Source: an uncultured Owenweeksia sp. (GTDB lineage Bacteria > Bacteroidota > Bacteroidia > Flavobacteriales > Schleiferiaceae). Taken from it: a DNA stretch of 64,000 nucleotides. Both the position numbers and the translations under genes were made by a program. The stretch is taken from assembly GCA_937146805.1 (NCBI GenBank), contig CAKZRR010000021.1:89379-153378 (forward strand). The letters are read 5' to 3'. Under the pieces are notes generated by a model, which searched no databases, had not been told where the DNA came from, and saw only the letters and a program-made list of their open reading frames with translations. Positions 7,208 to 16,892 of this stretch are shown here, piece after piece; the first letter of the stretch is position 1; each line of letters starts with the position of its first letter.

Positions 7208-10177
7208 TTGCAAAATTCCGTCAAACATATTCTCCTACTAATCCTTCTTGGATGCACTCAACTGCATGGGCAGGCCTATCGTTTTAACAATTATAGTTTA
7301 AGCGAAGGTGTAGCTCAATCGCAAGTATTTGCACTTTGTGAGGATAGCTTAGGCCAAATTTGGATGGGTACGCAAGGCGGAGGCATTAGCCTTTTTGATG
7401 GACACACTTTTACCACCTATACGCAAAAAGAGGGCTTGAGCAGTAACTACATAAACTGCCTATTTACCGATAACAAACATAGGGTATGGATTGGAACCAA
7501 GAGCGGATTGTGCTATTTCGAAAATGACACCATTAAGGCCGTTGCGGATGTAGGGAGGAATATAAGTATCAACGGAATAAGCCAAGATAACCATGATTCT
7601 ATTTGGGTGGCCAGCTCAAAAGGGCTTTTCAGTATTACAAACAGGCAGCTGGTTCCAAAATTCGCTTCCGTTTTTAAAGATGAAAAAAATCAAACAAGCT
7701 GTTTATTACAAGATAGCTTAGGCACATGGTGGGTGGGCACTCGCAACGGACTTTGCGCTGTAAATATTAATGGAGAAGCGCAATGGTTTAACACTCAAAA
7801 CGGACTAAGCGGAAACATTATAGAAAGCCTTGCCTTGGATGCCAACGGAGCTCTTTGGGTGGGCACTTATGGAAATGGTTTATCTCGTATTAACCATAAT
7901 AAAGCACGCTCTTTTAACAAGCCTACCAATTTGAGTGAAGCCTCGGTTTTGAGCATTTTTATAGACAAAAAACAAACCCTTTGGCTGGCTACCCAAAAAA
8001 AAGGAGTCGTTCAATTTAATAGTTTGGATAGCAGTCTTTCCATTTTAAATGAAAGTAATGGCTTAGCAAACAACCACGTAAGAAGCTCATTTAAAGATCG
8101 TTGGAGCAACTTTTGGATAGGCACATCTGGCGGAGGCGTGAGTCAATACACCGGCCAACAATTTAACCGATACGGCAAAGGCAGCGGATTTAAGGGCGAT
8201 TATATTTATACCGTTTCGGCAGATGCAGATAGCAGTATTTGGATAGGAACCTCAGGTGGCGGCTTAGGCCATCTTAGCGAAAATAGCTACCAACATTATG
8301 GAGTAGATTCGGGTTTTGTAGATGAAAAAGTACGTGCCATCTTCCGCGACAGCGAAGGTTTACTTTGGGTGGGCACCGAAGGCAAAGGGTTGGCTATTTT
8401 TAATGGCGATACCTTTAATATGCTAACTACCCAACAAGGGTTGGCTGGCAATTGGATTAGAAGTATTACCCAGGATAGAAGAGACAATATTTGGGTAGCC
8501 AGCACGGGCGGTGGAATTACTAAAATAAATAAGGGCGATTCACTTGAAGACTTTACTTTTCAGAAATTTACCCTTCGTAATGGGCTGCCGAGCAACCGTG
8601 TGGTGCAACTGCATACCGATAGCCTTAACCGTGTATGGTTTGCTACTCAAACTCATGGACTGGGCTGCCTTTGGGGCGATAGTTTATTTGGCCAATGGTC
8701 CCAAAAAGAAGGCTTACTGAGTAATGATGTCCGCTCTTTGGCGGAAGATAAGCAGGGTAATTTATGGTTGGGAACTAATAACGGCCTACAAAAACTAGCC
8801 ATATACAAGGTCCGTCCCAAGCTCGAAAATCCAGAGTTACCGGAGTTACCCTCTACCAATATCTATCAATTACTAATTGCCAATCAGCAAATATGGTTGG
8901 GTACCGAAAAAGGTTTAACTCGACTACACTTTAACCAAAATCAAGAAATTGTAGAGCAGGTACATTTTGGCAATGACGAGGGTTTTTCGGGTGTAGAAAC
9001 CAACCTCAACGCCAGCTGTATTGATAGAGAAAATAAACTTTGGTTTGGCACTATAAACGGTCTGTATCGCTACATAGGTTTACGGCAAAAAAACACCATT
9101 GCCCCTCCCCTTCATTTTAAAAGTATTGAAGTAAACCACAGTCCGCTTAAACCAAGCAAAGGCAACGTTAGCTTTGATTATCAACAAAATAACATCAGTT
9201 TTCAGTTTCTAGGGATTAACCAAACCATCCCTACCAAGGTGAAATACCGCTGGCGGCTAGTGGGTTTGCAGCCCAATTGGACGCCTCCAAGTGCTCAAAA
9301 TGCCATTAACTATTCCAACCTCTCGCCTGGCAAATATCAATTTGAAGTACTGGCGGCTAATGAAAATAACATTTGGACCAAAAAACCGCTACGCTTTGAA
9401 TTTGAAATAACCGCCCCTTTTTGGCAAAAAACAGGCTTTAAAATAGCGGCTGCCTTGCTCCTTATTTTGGTGTTGATTGGTTTTATTCTCTTCCGCTTTA
9501 AGCGGATAAAACAAAAGGCGAAGGCCAAACAAAAACAATTAAAACTAGAACGTGATTTATTGGCTTTAGAGCAGAAAGCTTTGCAGCTGCAAATGAATCC
9601 TCATTTCATTTTTCATACGCTCAACAATATTCAAAACCTTATTAGCAAACAAGATGAAGCTACGGCTCGTAAATATCTTAGCAAATTCTCAAAGCTTATG
9701 CGGCAAATTTTAGAGAACTCCAGAAGCAGCAGCATTTCACTAAGCACCGAAATTGAAACCCTAAACAATTACCTAGCGCTGGAGCAATTTTGTGTCGATT
9801 TCAATTTCGAATTTAGCATTGAGGTAGACCAATCCCTAGAAGTTGATTTCATTGAAATTCCTCCAATGTTGTTACAACCTTTTGTAGAAAATGCCATCAT
9901 GCATGGTGTTTCGGGGAAAGACAAAAATGGCAAAATCAACATTCATTTCTCTGAGCAAAAGCAACAATTGCATTGCACTATTGTGGATAATGGTATCGGC
10001 CGAAAGGCAGCTGCCAAAAAAGTAGCCCCAGGTCACCAAAGCACTGCGCTTAAAGTAACGGCTGAGCGCATAAAAAAGAGGAATAAAACAACCGAGTATA
10101 TTAAAACCACCGATTTGTTTGATACCGATGGAAGCCCTGCTGGTACGCAAGTAGTTATTTTACTTGATTTGGATTAA
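7208..10177 (+). CDS. two-component-propeller sensor histidine kinase (LytS-type kinase domain)
   Basis: 989 residues starting at a TTG. That start gives a clean signal peptide (MQNSVKHILLLILLGCTQLHGQ), and no in-frame ATG fits. The periplasmic part is a run of Reg_prop repeats (recurring IWMGT/LWVGTxxGGGLS...F blocks, about residues 25-640), then a Y_Y_Y domain (about 660-745, ending SPGKYQFEVLAANENNIW). One TM helix (FKIAAALLLILVLIGFILF) and a coiled coil precede a His_kinase domain with LQLQMNPHFIFHTLNNIQ and an ATPase region with PPMLLQPFVENAIMHG and DNGIGRKAA. The usual NPHFxFN has H in place of N. It is followed by a TPR protein and a LytTR regulator, its likely partner. The input is unknown; propellers of this type often sense glycans, but that is not shown here. 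Confidence 0.92.
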   Translation: MQNSVKHILLLILLGCTQLHGQAYRFNNYSLSEGVAQSQVFALCEDSLGQIWMGTQGGGISLFDGHTFTTYTQKEGLSSNYINCLFTDNKHRVWIGTKSGLCYFENDTIKAVADVGRNISINGISQDNHDSIWVASSKGLFSITNRQLVPKFASVFKDEKNQTSCLLQDSLGTWWVGTRNGLCAVNINGEAQWFNTQNGLSGNIIESLALDANGALWVGTYGNGLSRINHNKARSFNKPTNLSEASVLSIFIDKKQTLWLATQKKGVVQFNSLDSSLSILNESNGLANNHVRSSFKDRWSNFWIGTSGGGVSQYTGQQFNRYGKGSGFKGDYIYTVSADADSSIWIGTSGGGLGHLSENSYQHYGVDSGFVDEKVRAIFRDSEGLLWVGTEGKGLAIFNGDTFNMLTTQQGLAGNWIRSITQDRRDNIWVASTGGGITKINKGDSLEDFTFQKFTLRNGLPSNRVVQLHTDSLNRVWFATQTHGLGCLWGDSLFGQWSQKEGLLSNDVRSLAEDKQGNLWLGTNNGLQKLAIYKVRPKLENPELPELPSTNIYQLLIANQQIWLGTEKGLTRLHFNQNQEIVEQVHFGNDEGFSGVETNLNASCIDRENKLWFGTINGLYRYIGLRQKNTIAPPLHFKSIEVNHSPLKPSKGNVSFDYQQNNISFQFLGINQTIPTKVKYRWRLVGLQPNWTPPSAQNAINYSNLSPGKYQFEVLAANENNIWTKKPLRFEFEITAPFWQKTGFKIAAALLLILVLIGFILFRFKRIKQKAKAKQKQLKLERDLLALEQKALQLQMNPHFIFHTLNNIQNLISKQDEATARKYLSKFSKLMRQILENSRSSSISLSTEIETLNNYLALEQFCVDFNFEFSIEVDQSLEVDFIEIPPMLLQPFVENAIMHGVSGKDKNGKINIHFSEQKQQLHCTIVDNGIGRKAAAKKVAPGHQSTALKVTAERIKKRNKTTEYIKTTDLFDTDGSPAGTQVVILLDLD

Positions 10178-10275
10178 GATTGCTCTCTCACTTATACGGG
10201 ATAAACTAAAAACCAGGCTCCACCTCTCGCTGTCTTTCAAATTTCCCTTACATTTAGCAGACTCAAAACCAAACC

Positions 10276-11310
10276 ATGCGAAATTTCATCTTTTTATGCT
10301 TTGCTCTTTGTCTGGGGTTTTCAACATTGGGGCAAAGCCAACAAATAGACCAGCTAATAGAAGATGCCATTAAAAAACACGATGCCGGTGATTACGAGGC
10401 CGCCATTAAATTATACGATGATGCATTAAAATTGGAACCTAAAAATACACGTGCGTTGGCGGAAAAAGGATTCTCGCTTTACCGTGCTGGTGATTTTAAG
10501 GCCTGTGTAAAAACTTGCGAATCTGCCATTAAAACAGCGCCAAAAAATAGCCGATATATAATGTCGTATGTAACCTTAGGCAATGCCTTGGATGCATTAC
10601 AAGAACCACAGCAATCGCTAAAAGTGTACAATCGTGGATTAAAAGTAGCTCCCGATTTTTACCTTCTACATTTTAATAAATCCATCACCTATTTTGGCCT
10701 AAAGGAATATGCCAAGTCATTAGAAAGTGCCGAGCTGGGGTCTCAATACAACCGCAGCCATGCCAGTTCTGTAAATGTAATGGCTACATTATTAAATGGC
10801 GAAAACAGGCGTATACCGGCTCTATTAACCACGATGTATTTTTTAGTTTTAGAACCTTCGGGCGATAGAGCCAATGGAAATTTCGACCTTATGAAAGAGC
10901 TCTTAGGAGCCAACGTAGAAAAGAAAGGAAACCAAATCAACATTACCATCCCATCGGGTGATGAATCGTCAAAACGCGATGATTTTAGCTCGGTTGATTT
11001 AATATTCTCCTTAACCATTGCCACAATAGGCACCAAAAAAGAAGATAAAGACAAGAACGAGGTAGAGCTTTTTCAAGATCGAATTTCATTATTGATAGCA
11101 AGCTTGACTACCAATGTAGATAAGAAAAAAGGATACTATTGGGAAAGCCTAGCGCCCTATTTTGTGGCCTTAGAAAATGCTGGTCACCTAAGGGCTTTTT
11201 GTTATTGGGTAAACCAACCCGCTAACAAAACTTACATAGCCGATTGGCTAAAAGAGAACGAACAAAAAGTGGCCACTTTTAGAGAATGGCATGAAGCCTA
11301 TGAATGGTGA
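10276..11310 (+). CDS. TPR-repeat secreted protein
   Basis: 344 residues. Signal peptide MRNFIFLCFALCLGFSTLGQ, then tetratricopeptide repeats at about residues 25-160 (HDAGDYEAAIKLYDDALKLE, AEKGFSLYRAGDFKACVKTC, SYVTLGNALDALQEPQQSLK, FNKSITYFGLKEYAKSLE). The C-terminal 180 residues are less clear, with SLAPYFVALENAGHLRAFCYW near the end. It is likely periplasmic, acting as a protein-interaction scaffold. It lies between the propeller kinase and the LytTR regulator, which suggests a role with that signalling pair. A TACATTTA box about 19 bases before the ATG could give it a promoter of its own. Confidence 0.8.
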   Translation: MRNFIFLCFALCLGFSTLGQSQQIDQLIEDAIKKHDAGDYEAAIKLYDDALKLEPKNTRALAEKGFSLYRAGDFKACVKTCESAIKTAPKNSRYIMSYVTLGNALDALQEPQQSLKVYNRGLKVAPDFYLLHFNKSITYFGLKEYAKSLESAELGSQYNRSHASSVNVMATLLNGENRRIPALLTTMYFLVLEPSGDRANGNFDLMKELLGANVEKKGNQINITIPSGDESSKRDDFSSVDLIFSLTIATIGTKKEDKDKNEVELFQDRISLLIASLTTNVDKKKGYYWESLAPYFVALENAGHLRAFCYWVNQPANKTYIADWLKENEQKVATFREWHEAYEW

Positions 11311-11382
11311 TAAAATAGCCGTTCTAAACATTAAAGCATTCTAAATTTACCACGATATTTACCTCCAACAAAACCGGCAACA

Positions 11383-12129
11383 TTGGCTACGGCACTCCTT
11401 ATAGACGACAGCAAACAAGCACGCGACTTTTTACATCGCGATTTGCAACAATACTGTCCGCTACTCACAAACATTTACCAAGCCGATGGCGTGTTGAGCG
11501 GCCTCAAAGCCTTACAGCAACATAAGCCCGATATAGTGTTTTTGGATATCCATATGGGAGATGGAACCGGTTTTGATTTATTGAAATTGCAACCCACCAT
11601 TAACTTTAAGTTGATTTTTACCACCGCATCCGATGCTCACGCCATAAAGGCATTTAAGTTTTCGGCTATAGATTATTTGTTAAAACCTATAGATACCGAT
11701 GAGCTGCAACAAGCGGTTAAAAAGGCCTTGGCTCAGCAACATAATTCTGAGCAGGCGCTACATCTCCTAAAAGAAAACCTTAAAGATGCCGGAAACCATA
11801 GCCTCCAAAAACTGGCTTTGCGTACGCAAGATAAAATTCACATTTGCCAAGTAACCGAGGTTATGCGCTGCCAAGCCGATAACAACTATACCCACTTTTG
11901 GTTTACCCAAGGTAAACCTCTGCTGGTTACCAAAACGTTAAAGCATTTTGATCAACTATTACAAGGTTTAGATTTTTGTCGGGTGCATCAATCGCACCTC
12001 ATTAATTTAAACGAGGTAAAGGAGTTTGTAAAAAGTGATGGTGGCTATTTGGTAATGAAAGACGGCAGTCGAATTCCGGTATCGAGCCGTAAGCGAAACG
12101 AGGTGGTAGATCGCATTATGCGTTTATAA
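11383..12129 (+). CDS. LytTR-family response regulator
   Basis: 248 residues from a TTG start, the only start that keeps the receiver's first strand (ATALLIDDSKQARDFL). The receiver domain has DD at 8-9, a probable phospho-acceptor D55 (IVFLDIHMG), T in FTTASD and K in LLKPID. The C-terminal LytTR DNA-binding domain runs from about residue 145 (IHICQVTEVMRCQADNNYT ... RVHQSHLINLNEV ... DGSRIPVSSRKR). It probably acts downstream of the LytS-type kinase at 7208-10177. The target promoters are unknown; LytTR sites are usually direct repeats. Confidence 0.93.
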   Translation: MATALLIDDSKQARDFLHRDLQQYCPLLTNIYQADGVLSGLKALQQHKPDIVFLDIHMGDGTGFDLLKLQPTINFKLIFTTASDAHAIKAFKFSAIDYLLKPIDTDELQQAVKKALAQQHNSEQALHLLKENLKDAGNHSLQKLALRTQDKIHICQVTEVMRCQADNNYTHFWFTQGKPLLVTKTLKHFDQLLQGLDFCRVHQSHLINLNEVKEFVKSDGGYLVMKDGSRIPVSSRKRNEVVDRIMRL

Positions 12130-12137
12130 AACAAAAA

Positions 12138-12159
12138 CCCCGACCACAAAGGGCCGGGG
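12138..12159. terminator. GC-rich hairpin between convergent genes
   Basis: CCCCGACC and GGGCCGGGG can pair over 8 positions with one mismatch around a short loop. It lies between the stops of the convergent LytTR and SPFH genes. There is no clear T tract, so this is a structural suggestion only. Confidence 0.35.
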
Positions 12160-12188
12160 AAGCAAGCCCCTTAAGGGCGGGAAACAAT

Positions 12189-13238
12189 CTATTTAAACAT
12201 TTCTGTTTGAGAAAGCAAACTGCTAAAGGTGTTCATCTCTTTGCCTGTAGGCACTACCGCAATTTGTACGTTAGAAGCCATTTCCTTGTTAATTAAGTAG
12301 CCAGCATAGCTTTGGTTTTTAGCAAAAAGCTCTGCTAATTTTACGTTGGCCTGAAAAGCAATTTCTTCCGTTTTACTTTGCTTCATACCTTCTACCAGTG
12401 CTAAGTCTTCTTGCTTTTGCACTTCTAACTCATTTAGTTTTTTAACGCGTTCTACATCTACATTGGCGTATAGTTGTTTTTGCTCGGCATCGGCTCTGGC
12501 CATTAAAACCTGTCTGCGTGCATCGGCCTCTGCTCTGCGCTCAGCTACCTGCTTATTGGTTTCGGCTTTCGCCAACATAGAGGCTCTTCTACTTTTTTCC
12601 ATATCCGCCTGTATCTTTTCCAACTTGGCATCCAAGTGTGCTTGCTCCACATTTACCGCTCCCTGCGCTACCGCGTACTTCTTTTTAGCTTCGGCTTGCT
12701 CCAAATCAATTACACTTTGCTTTCTAATTCTCTTCAACTCTTGGTCTTGCAAAGCCAAGCGCTCTTTGGCTTCCGTATATAAACTTGGGAACTCAATTTT
12801 AGAAACCACTACATCGTTTACAGCAATGTCATTTTCGCCTAAATTTTTTAGCAAATGCTTTTTTAAATCTATGATAAAACCCTGGCGTTGTACCGTAAAT
12901 ACCGAATCTACATGTAAGTAGGTATTAGATACTTGGTTGGCTAATTCCAATTGCTTGGGATGAAGCACTAGACTATCGTAACGACCGGAGCTTACAAATT
13001 GTTTTTCAAATTTTGCCTTATCGGCTACTTCCCATCGGGTAGAAAGATGAATAGTAAGTGGCATGCCATCTGCCAAGCGCACATCTTTTAATATGAGCTT
13101 ACTTACCATTTGGTGACGAATGGCTTTTTTTGAGTTCACCTCTTTTTTACAGGACGAGAATCCTACTAAAAGTAGCGCTACACCTAAAGCACGCAAAGTG
13201 TTTAATTTAATTTGACGGGATTTTTGCTTTGTTTCCAT
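12189..13238 (-). CDS. SPFH/Band 7 (prohibitin-like) lipoprotein
   Basis: 349 residues. The N-terminus has a basic stretch, a hydrophobic helix and a lipobox (VGFSSC), so it is likely an acylated envelope lipoprotein rather than a TM-anchored one. An SPFH domain spans about residues 45-190 (LTIHLSTRWEVAD, DIAVNDVVVSKIEFPSLY). A long charged coiled coil rich in A/E/K/Q follows (about 190-300), then a short C-terminal part (FAKNQSYAGYLINKEMASNVQIAVVPTG), as in prohibitin and flotillin relatives. Such proteins form membrane-associated oligomers. No peptidase partner (NfeD/FtsH) is adjacent. The promoter should lie in 13239-13430. Confidence 0.85.
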   Translation of the reverse strand: METKQKSRQIKLNTLRALGVALLLVGFSSCKKEVNSKKAIRHQMVSKLILKDVRLADGMPLTIHLSTRWEVADKAKFEKQFVSSGRYDSLVLHPKQLELANQVSNTYLHVDSVFTVQRQGFIIDLKKHLLKNLGENDIAVNDVVVSKIEFPSLYTEAKERLALQDQELKRIRKQSVIDLEQAEAKKKYAVAQGAVNVEQAHLDAKLEKIQADMEKSRRASMLAKAETNKQVAERRAEADARRQVLMARADAEQKQLYANVDVERVKKLNELEVQKQEDLALVEGMKQSKTEEIAFQANVKLAELFAKNQSYAGYLINKEMASNVQIAVVPTGKEMNTFSSLLSQTEMFK

Positions 13239-13430
13239 TTTGCTGTTTTTTTAAATCACTATTAATATTTGATTCAAACTTAGCGTAGGTTAGGCGGCTG
13301 TGCCTAGCAACTTTAGTATCGCGTAAAGCAGCGCTAGAATTCGCAGGGGGTTTTCTAGAATTTGATTTGGGGGAAAAAGCTTTTGAGCGAAATACTACCT
13401 AAAATGAAGAAACAGAAAGGTATAAAACCA

Positions 13431-13460
13431 AAAAAGCTCCGAATAAATTCGGAGCTTTTT
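13431..13460 (-). terminator. rho-independent terminator of tRNA-Gln
   Basis: A5-GCTCCGAAT-AA-ATTCGGAGC-T5: a perfect 9-bp stem flanked by A and T runs, starting 3 bases past the 3' end of tRNA-Gln. Symmetrical, so it could act in both directions. Confidence 0.9.
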
Positions 13461-13462
13461 GT

Positions 13463-13533
13463 TGTCCCACTAGGACTCGAACCTAGACTGACGGTACCAA
13501 AAACCGCTGTCCTGCCAATTAGACGATGGGACA
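13463..13533 (-). tRNA. tRNA-Gln (UUG)
   Basis: A 71-base cloverleaf on the minus strand. The acceptor TGTCCCA pairs with TGGGACA, the T arm contains GGTTCGAGTCC, and the anticodon loop centred on TTTTTGGTA gives anticodon TTG. CCA is not encoded. A TACTTTTG box on the minus strand (13557 to 13550) is the likely promoter. Confidence 0.95.
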
Positions 13534-13549
13534 TTTTTAATTGGGGCTG

Positions 13550-13557
13550 CAAAAGTA
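13550..13557 (-). promoter_or_regulatory. -7 box (TAnnTTTG) for tRNA-Gln
   Basis: The minus strand reads TACTTTTG, an exact match to the Bacteroidota -7 consensus, 17 bases before the tRNA 5' end. Confidence 0.5.
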
Positions 13558-13722
13558 ATAAACAGTTTTAATTCAACGCAACTTTTTAAAAAATTATCTC
13601 CTTTTAACAGAAGTTTAGGAGCTCAACTTAAACTTTACAAAATGTTAGGCTTGTTTAACAAAGGTTTCAGATTTAGCTGGTACATATTTTTATAAATTCG
13701 CCACCGGACAAAAATTCTGAAG

Positions 13723-16700
13723 ATGCAATCACAGTACTCTAAATTAAACAATATTATTGGCTGGGCCGTATTTGCCATAGCCGCCTTTACCTACGGTTCT
13801 ACCGTAGAGCCCACGGCCAGTTTTTGGGATTGTGGGGAATACATTTCTACCGCGGTAAAGCTACAGGTAGGTCACCCTCCTGGTGCTCCTTTCTTTCAAC
13901 TAGTGGGTAACTTTTTTGCGCAGTTTGCCTTTGGAGATGTTATGCAACAGGCTTTTATGGTAAACTTAGTATCTGCTTTTTCAAGTGCTTTTACCATTTT
14001 ATTTTTGTTTTGGACCATTACTGCCTTAGGTAAAAAGTTTGCCGCCAAGTACGGTGAGCTAAACGAAGGACGTATTATTTCCATTTTTGCGGCTGGTGCT
14101 GTTGGTGCCCTAGCATACACTTTTAGTGATAGTTTTTGGTTTTCGGCTACAGAGGGTGAAGTATATGCCATGTCATCACTTTTTACAGCTATCGCCTTTT
14201 GGGCCATTTTAAAATGGGAAGTAGAAGTTGAAAAAAGCCCTAGAGCCAACCGTTGGTTAATTTTTATAGCCTACATGACTGGTCTTTCCATTGGAGTTCA
14301 CATCTTGGTGTTTTTGACCATCCCTGCTATTGTAATGATCTATTTCTTTAAAAAAGATCAAGAAATCAATATGCGTAAATTTTTAATATACAACGGTATC
14401 TCGGTGGTAGTACTGGGTGTTGTTTTTGCTGGAATTATTCCTTTGGTACTAAAAAGTTTCGGTAAGCTCGAAATCTTATTCGTAAACAGCATTGGGCTTC
14501 CGTTTAACAGTGGTACCATTTTTACCTTATTGTTACTTATTGCCGCTATTGCTTTTGGTGTAATTACCACCCGCAAGCGCGAAAAACCACTTTGGAATAC
14601 GCTTATCCTTTCGGTGATGTTTATCCTACTAGGCTACTCCACCTTTGTTACACTGGCCGTGCGATCTAATGCTAACACGCCAATTGATGAAAACAACCCG
14701 GAAGATGCATTATCGCTTTTAGCGTACTACAACCGTGAGCAATATGGTGATTGGCCTGTAATGCATGGTCAATACTTTAATGCCCCTTTAGATAACCGCG
14801 AGCCTTTTACTGATGGTACACCTATCTATGCTAAAGACGAGGATAAGGGTGAATATATTATTACGGACGACCGTAAAGAGAGTGTTCGAAACTTTGCTGA
14901 TAGCCACAAAGGGTTTTTCCCACGTATGTGGAGTGATGATCCTACGCATGTAAAAAATTACATGAAAATTGCAGGCATTAAAAACAAGGATAAACGACCC
15001 ACTTTTGGTCAAAACATGAAGTTCTTTTTTGATTATCAAATTGGACACATGTGGTGGCGTTACTTTATGTGGAACTTTGCTGGGAGACAAAATGACGACC
15101 AGCACCATTACGAGGTTACACAAGGAAACTGGATTAGTGGTATCGGGTTTATGGACGCCATGCGACTTGGTCCGCAGGATAACTTACCCTACCATTTAAA
15201 AAACAGCCCGGCACGTAACACCTATTTCTTTTTGCCTTTTATTTTAGGACTTATTGGTATCTACTTTCATTATAAAAACCATTGGAAAGATGCTTGGGCG
15301 GTTACGCTGTTTTTCCTCCTTACGGGAATTGCCATTGTGCTTTACACCAATCACAAACCCTTTGAACCCCGCGAAAGAGATTATGCCTTTGTAGGCTCAT
15401 TTTATGCCTTTGCCATATGGATAGGCTTGGGAGTACAAGCTATTTACGAAATGCTAGCCAAGCGAATGCAAAACAAGGGAGCGGCCTATGCCACTGGTTT
15501 ACTTTGCTTAGTACTGGTACCAGGTATTATGGCCCAGCAAAACTGGGATGACCACGATCGTAGCAATCGCTATACGGCTAGAGACATTGCTCGTGCTTAT
15601 TTAGACTCGTGCGAGAAAAATGCTATTCTGTTTACCAACGGAGATAATGACACCTTCCCGCTGTGGTATATTCAAGAAATTGAAGGTTACCGTACGGATG
15701 TGCGCATTGTAAACCTAAGCTTACTGAATACCGATTGGTACATTGACCAAATGAAGCATGCCGCTTATGAAGCCGATGCTGTGCCCTTTAGTTTTGAGCA
15801 CAATCAATACCGCCAAGGAACACGTGATGTAGTGTATTTAAGAGAAGACCCACGTGTAAAAGGCAGATGGAAAGCCGAAGACCTTATTGAGTGGATTAAG
15901 CGTGATGACAGAAAAACACGTTTTCAATACGGTAATAAAGAATTACAATTTTACCCTACCAAAAAGGTGCGTGTAAGTATTGATAAAAACGAAGTGCTTA
16001 AAAACAATGTGGTAAGCGCTAAGGATGCTGATAAGATTGTGCCTTATATAGATTGGAATTTGAATGCCCAGTTACTTTCTAAAAGAGACATTATGGTGGT
16101 TGATTTAATTGCCAATAACGACTGGACACGCCCTATCTACTTTAGTGTAACGGTGGGTAATAATTCCAAGGCTTATTTTTGGTTGCAAGATTACTTTAGG
16201 CTAGAAGGTTTGGCTTACCGTTTTGTACCGGTACACAACCCAACTCCTAAAGGTACTGCCGACTTTGGAAAAGTGGACACGGATAAGATGTACGCCAACC
16301 TAATGGAGAATTTTGAGTACGGTAACATGGAGTTACCAGATGTGTATTTAGATGAAACCAACCGTAGATTATCGTACAACCTTCGTAATTCGTTTGGGCG
16401 TTTAGCCAATCAACTGGCTGAAGAAGGCGACAACGAAAGAGCGGTAAAAGCGCTGGATAGATCTCTTGAATTAATGCCCGAAGAAAAGTTTGCCTATAAC
16501 TACTTTGTTTTCGGAATTATAGAAGGTTATTACAAAGCTAAAGCCCCTGAAAAAGGACGCGAGCTTATTGAAAAGTTTGCTAGCCGATTGGATGAAGAGT
16601 TGAAATACTACCAGCAGTTTAAGGGTAAGGATAAAGAAAAAATTACGCAAGAAATGCGCACTGCAGGTAGCTATTATCAAATGTTACTGCGTTTAGTACA

Positions 16701-16797
16701 GCAATATGATAAGGAACTAGGCGGCAACGGAAACGTGCAGCAAAGTGAATTTTACCAACGCTATTTAGATGCGCTACAACCACTTGGCTTAGCTTAA
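13723..16797 (+). CDS. DUF2723 multi-pass membrane protein (GT-C-like, TMEM260-type O-mannosyltransferase family)
   Basis: 1024 residues. The N-terminal 650 or so residues carry many TM helices with the DUF2723 signature near the start (YGSTVEPTASFWDCGEYI, KLQVGHPPGAPFFQLVGNFF). The D and E in WDCGE match the acidic residues of GT-C glycosyltransferases. The soluble C-terminal part contains DGDNDTFPLWYIQEIEGYRTDV-like sequence and a helical repeat region (RAVKALDRSLELMPEEKF). It is an inner-membrane protein with a periplasmic C-terminus. The glycosyltransferase role is family-level knowledge, and the substrate is not readable here. It ends just before a strong terminator at 16820-16865. Confidence 0.9.
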   Translation: MQSQYSKLNNIIGWAVFAIAAFTYGSTVEPTASFWDCGEYISTAVKLQVGHPPGAPFFQLVGNFFAQFAFGDVMQQAFMVNLVSAFSSAFTILFLFWTITALGKKFAAKYGELNEGRIISIFAAGAVGALAYTFSDSFWFSATEGEVYAMSSLFTAIAFWAILKWEVEVEKSPRANRWLIFIAYMTGLSIGVHILVFLTIPAIVMIYFFKKDQEINMRKFLIYNGISVVVLGVVFAGIIPLVLKSFGKLEILFVNSIGLPFNSGTIFTLLLLIAAIAFGVITTRKREKPLWNTLILSVMFILLGYSTFVTLAVRSNANTPIDENNPEDALSLLAYYNREQYGDWPVMHGQYFNAPLDNREPFTDGTPIYAKDEDKGEYIITDDRKESVRNFADSHKGFFPRMWSDDPTHVKNYMKIAGIKNKDKRPTFGQNMKFFFDYQIGHMWWRYFMWNFAGRQNDDQHHYEVTQGNWISGIGFMDAMRLGPQDNLPYHLKNSPARNTYFFLPFILGLIGIYFHYKNHWKDAWAVTLFFLLTGIAIVLYTNHKPFEPRERDYAFVGSFYAFAIWIGLGVQAIYEMLAKRMQNKGAAYATGLLCLVLVPGIMAQQNWDDHDRSNRYTARDIARAYLDSCEKNAILFTNGDNDTFPLWYIQEIEGYRTDVRIVNLSLLNTDWYIDQMKHAAYEADAVPFSFEHNQYRQGTRDVVYLREDPRVKGRWKAEDLIEWIKRDDRKTRFQYGNKELQFYPTKKVRVSIDKNEVLKNNVVSAKDADKIVPYIDWNLNAQLLSKRDIMVVDLIANNDWTRPIYFSVTVGNNSKAYFWLQDYFRLEGLAYRFVPVHNPTPKGTADFGKVDTDKMYANLMENFEYGNMELPDVYLDETNRRLSYNLRNSFGRLANQLAEEGDNERAVKALDRSLELMPEEKFAYNYFVFGIIEGYYKAKAPEKGRELIEKFASRLDEELKYYQQFKGKDKEKITQEMRTAGSYYQMLLRLVQQYDKELGGNGNVQQSEFYQRYLDALQPLGLA

Positions 16798-16819
16798 TTT
16801 ACATCTTATTAATAACGAT

Positions 16820-16865
16820 AACGGGCAACCAACTTTAACGAGTTTGTTGCCCGTTGCTTTTTACG
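16820..16865 (+). terminator. rho-independent terminator after the DUF2723 gene
   Basis: Perfect 10-bp arms AACGGGCAAC (16820-16829) and GTTGCCCGTT (16846-16855), with a further AAC/GTT pairing inside, followed by GCTTTTT. Confidence 0.85.
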
Positions 16866-16880
16866 GCAAAGTCAAAACGC

Positions 16881-16888
16881 TACCTTTA
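16881..16888 (+). promoter_or_regulatory. -7-like box for the polysaccharide deacetylase gene
   Basis: TACCTTTA, one base from TAnnTTTG, lies 4 bases before the ATG at 16893 and just after the preceding terminator. Confidence 0.4.
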
Positions 16889-16892
16889 CCTT

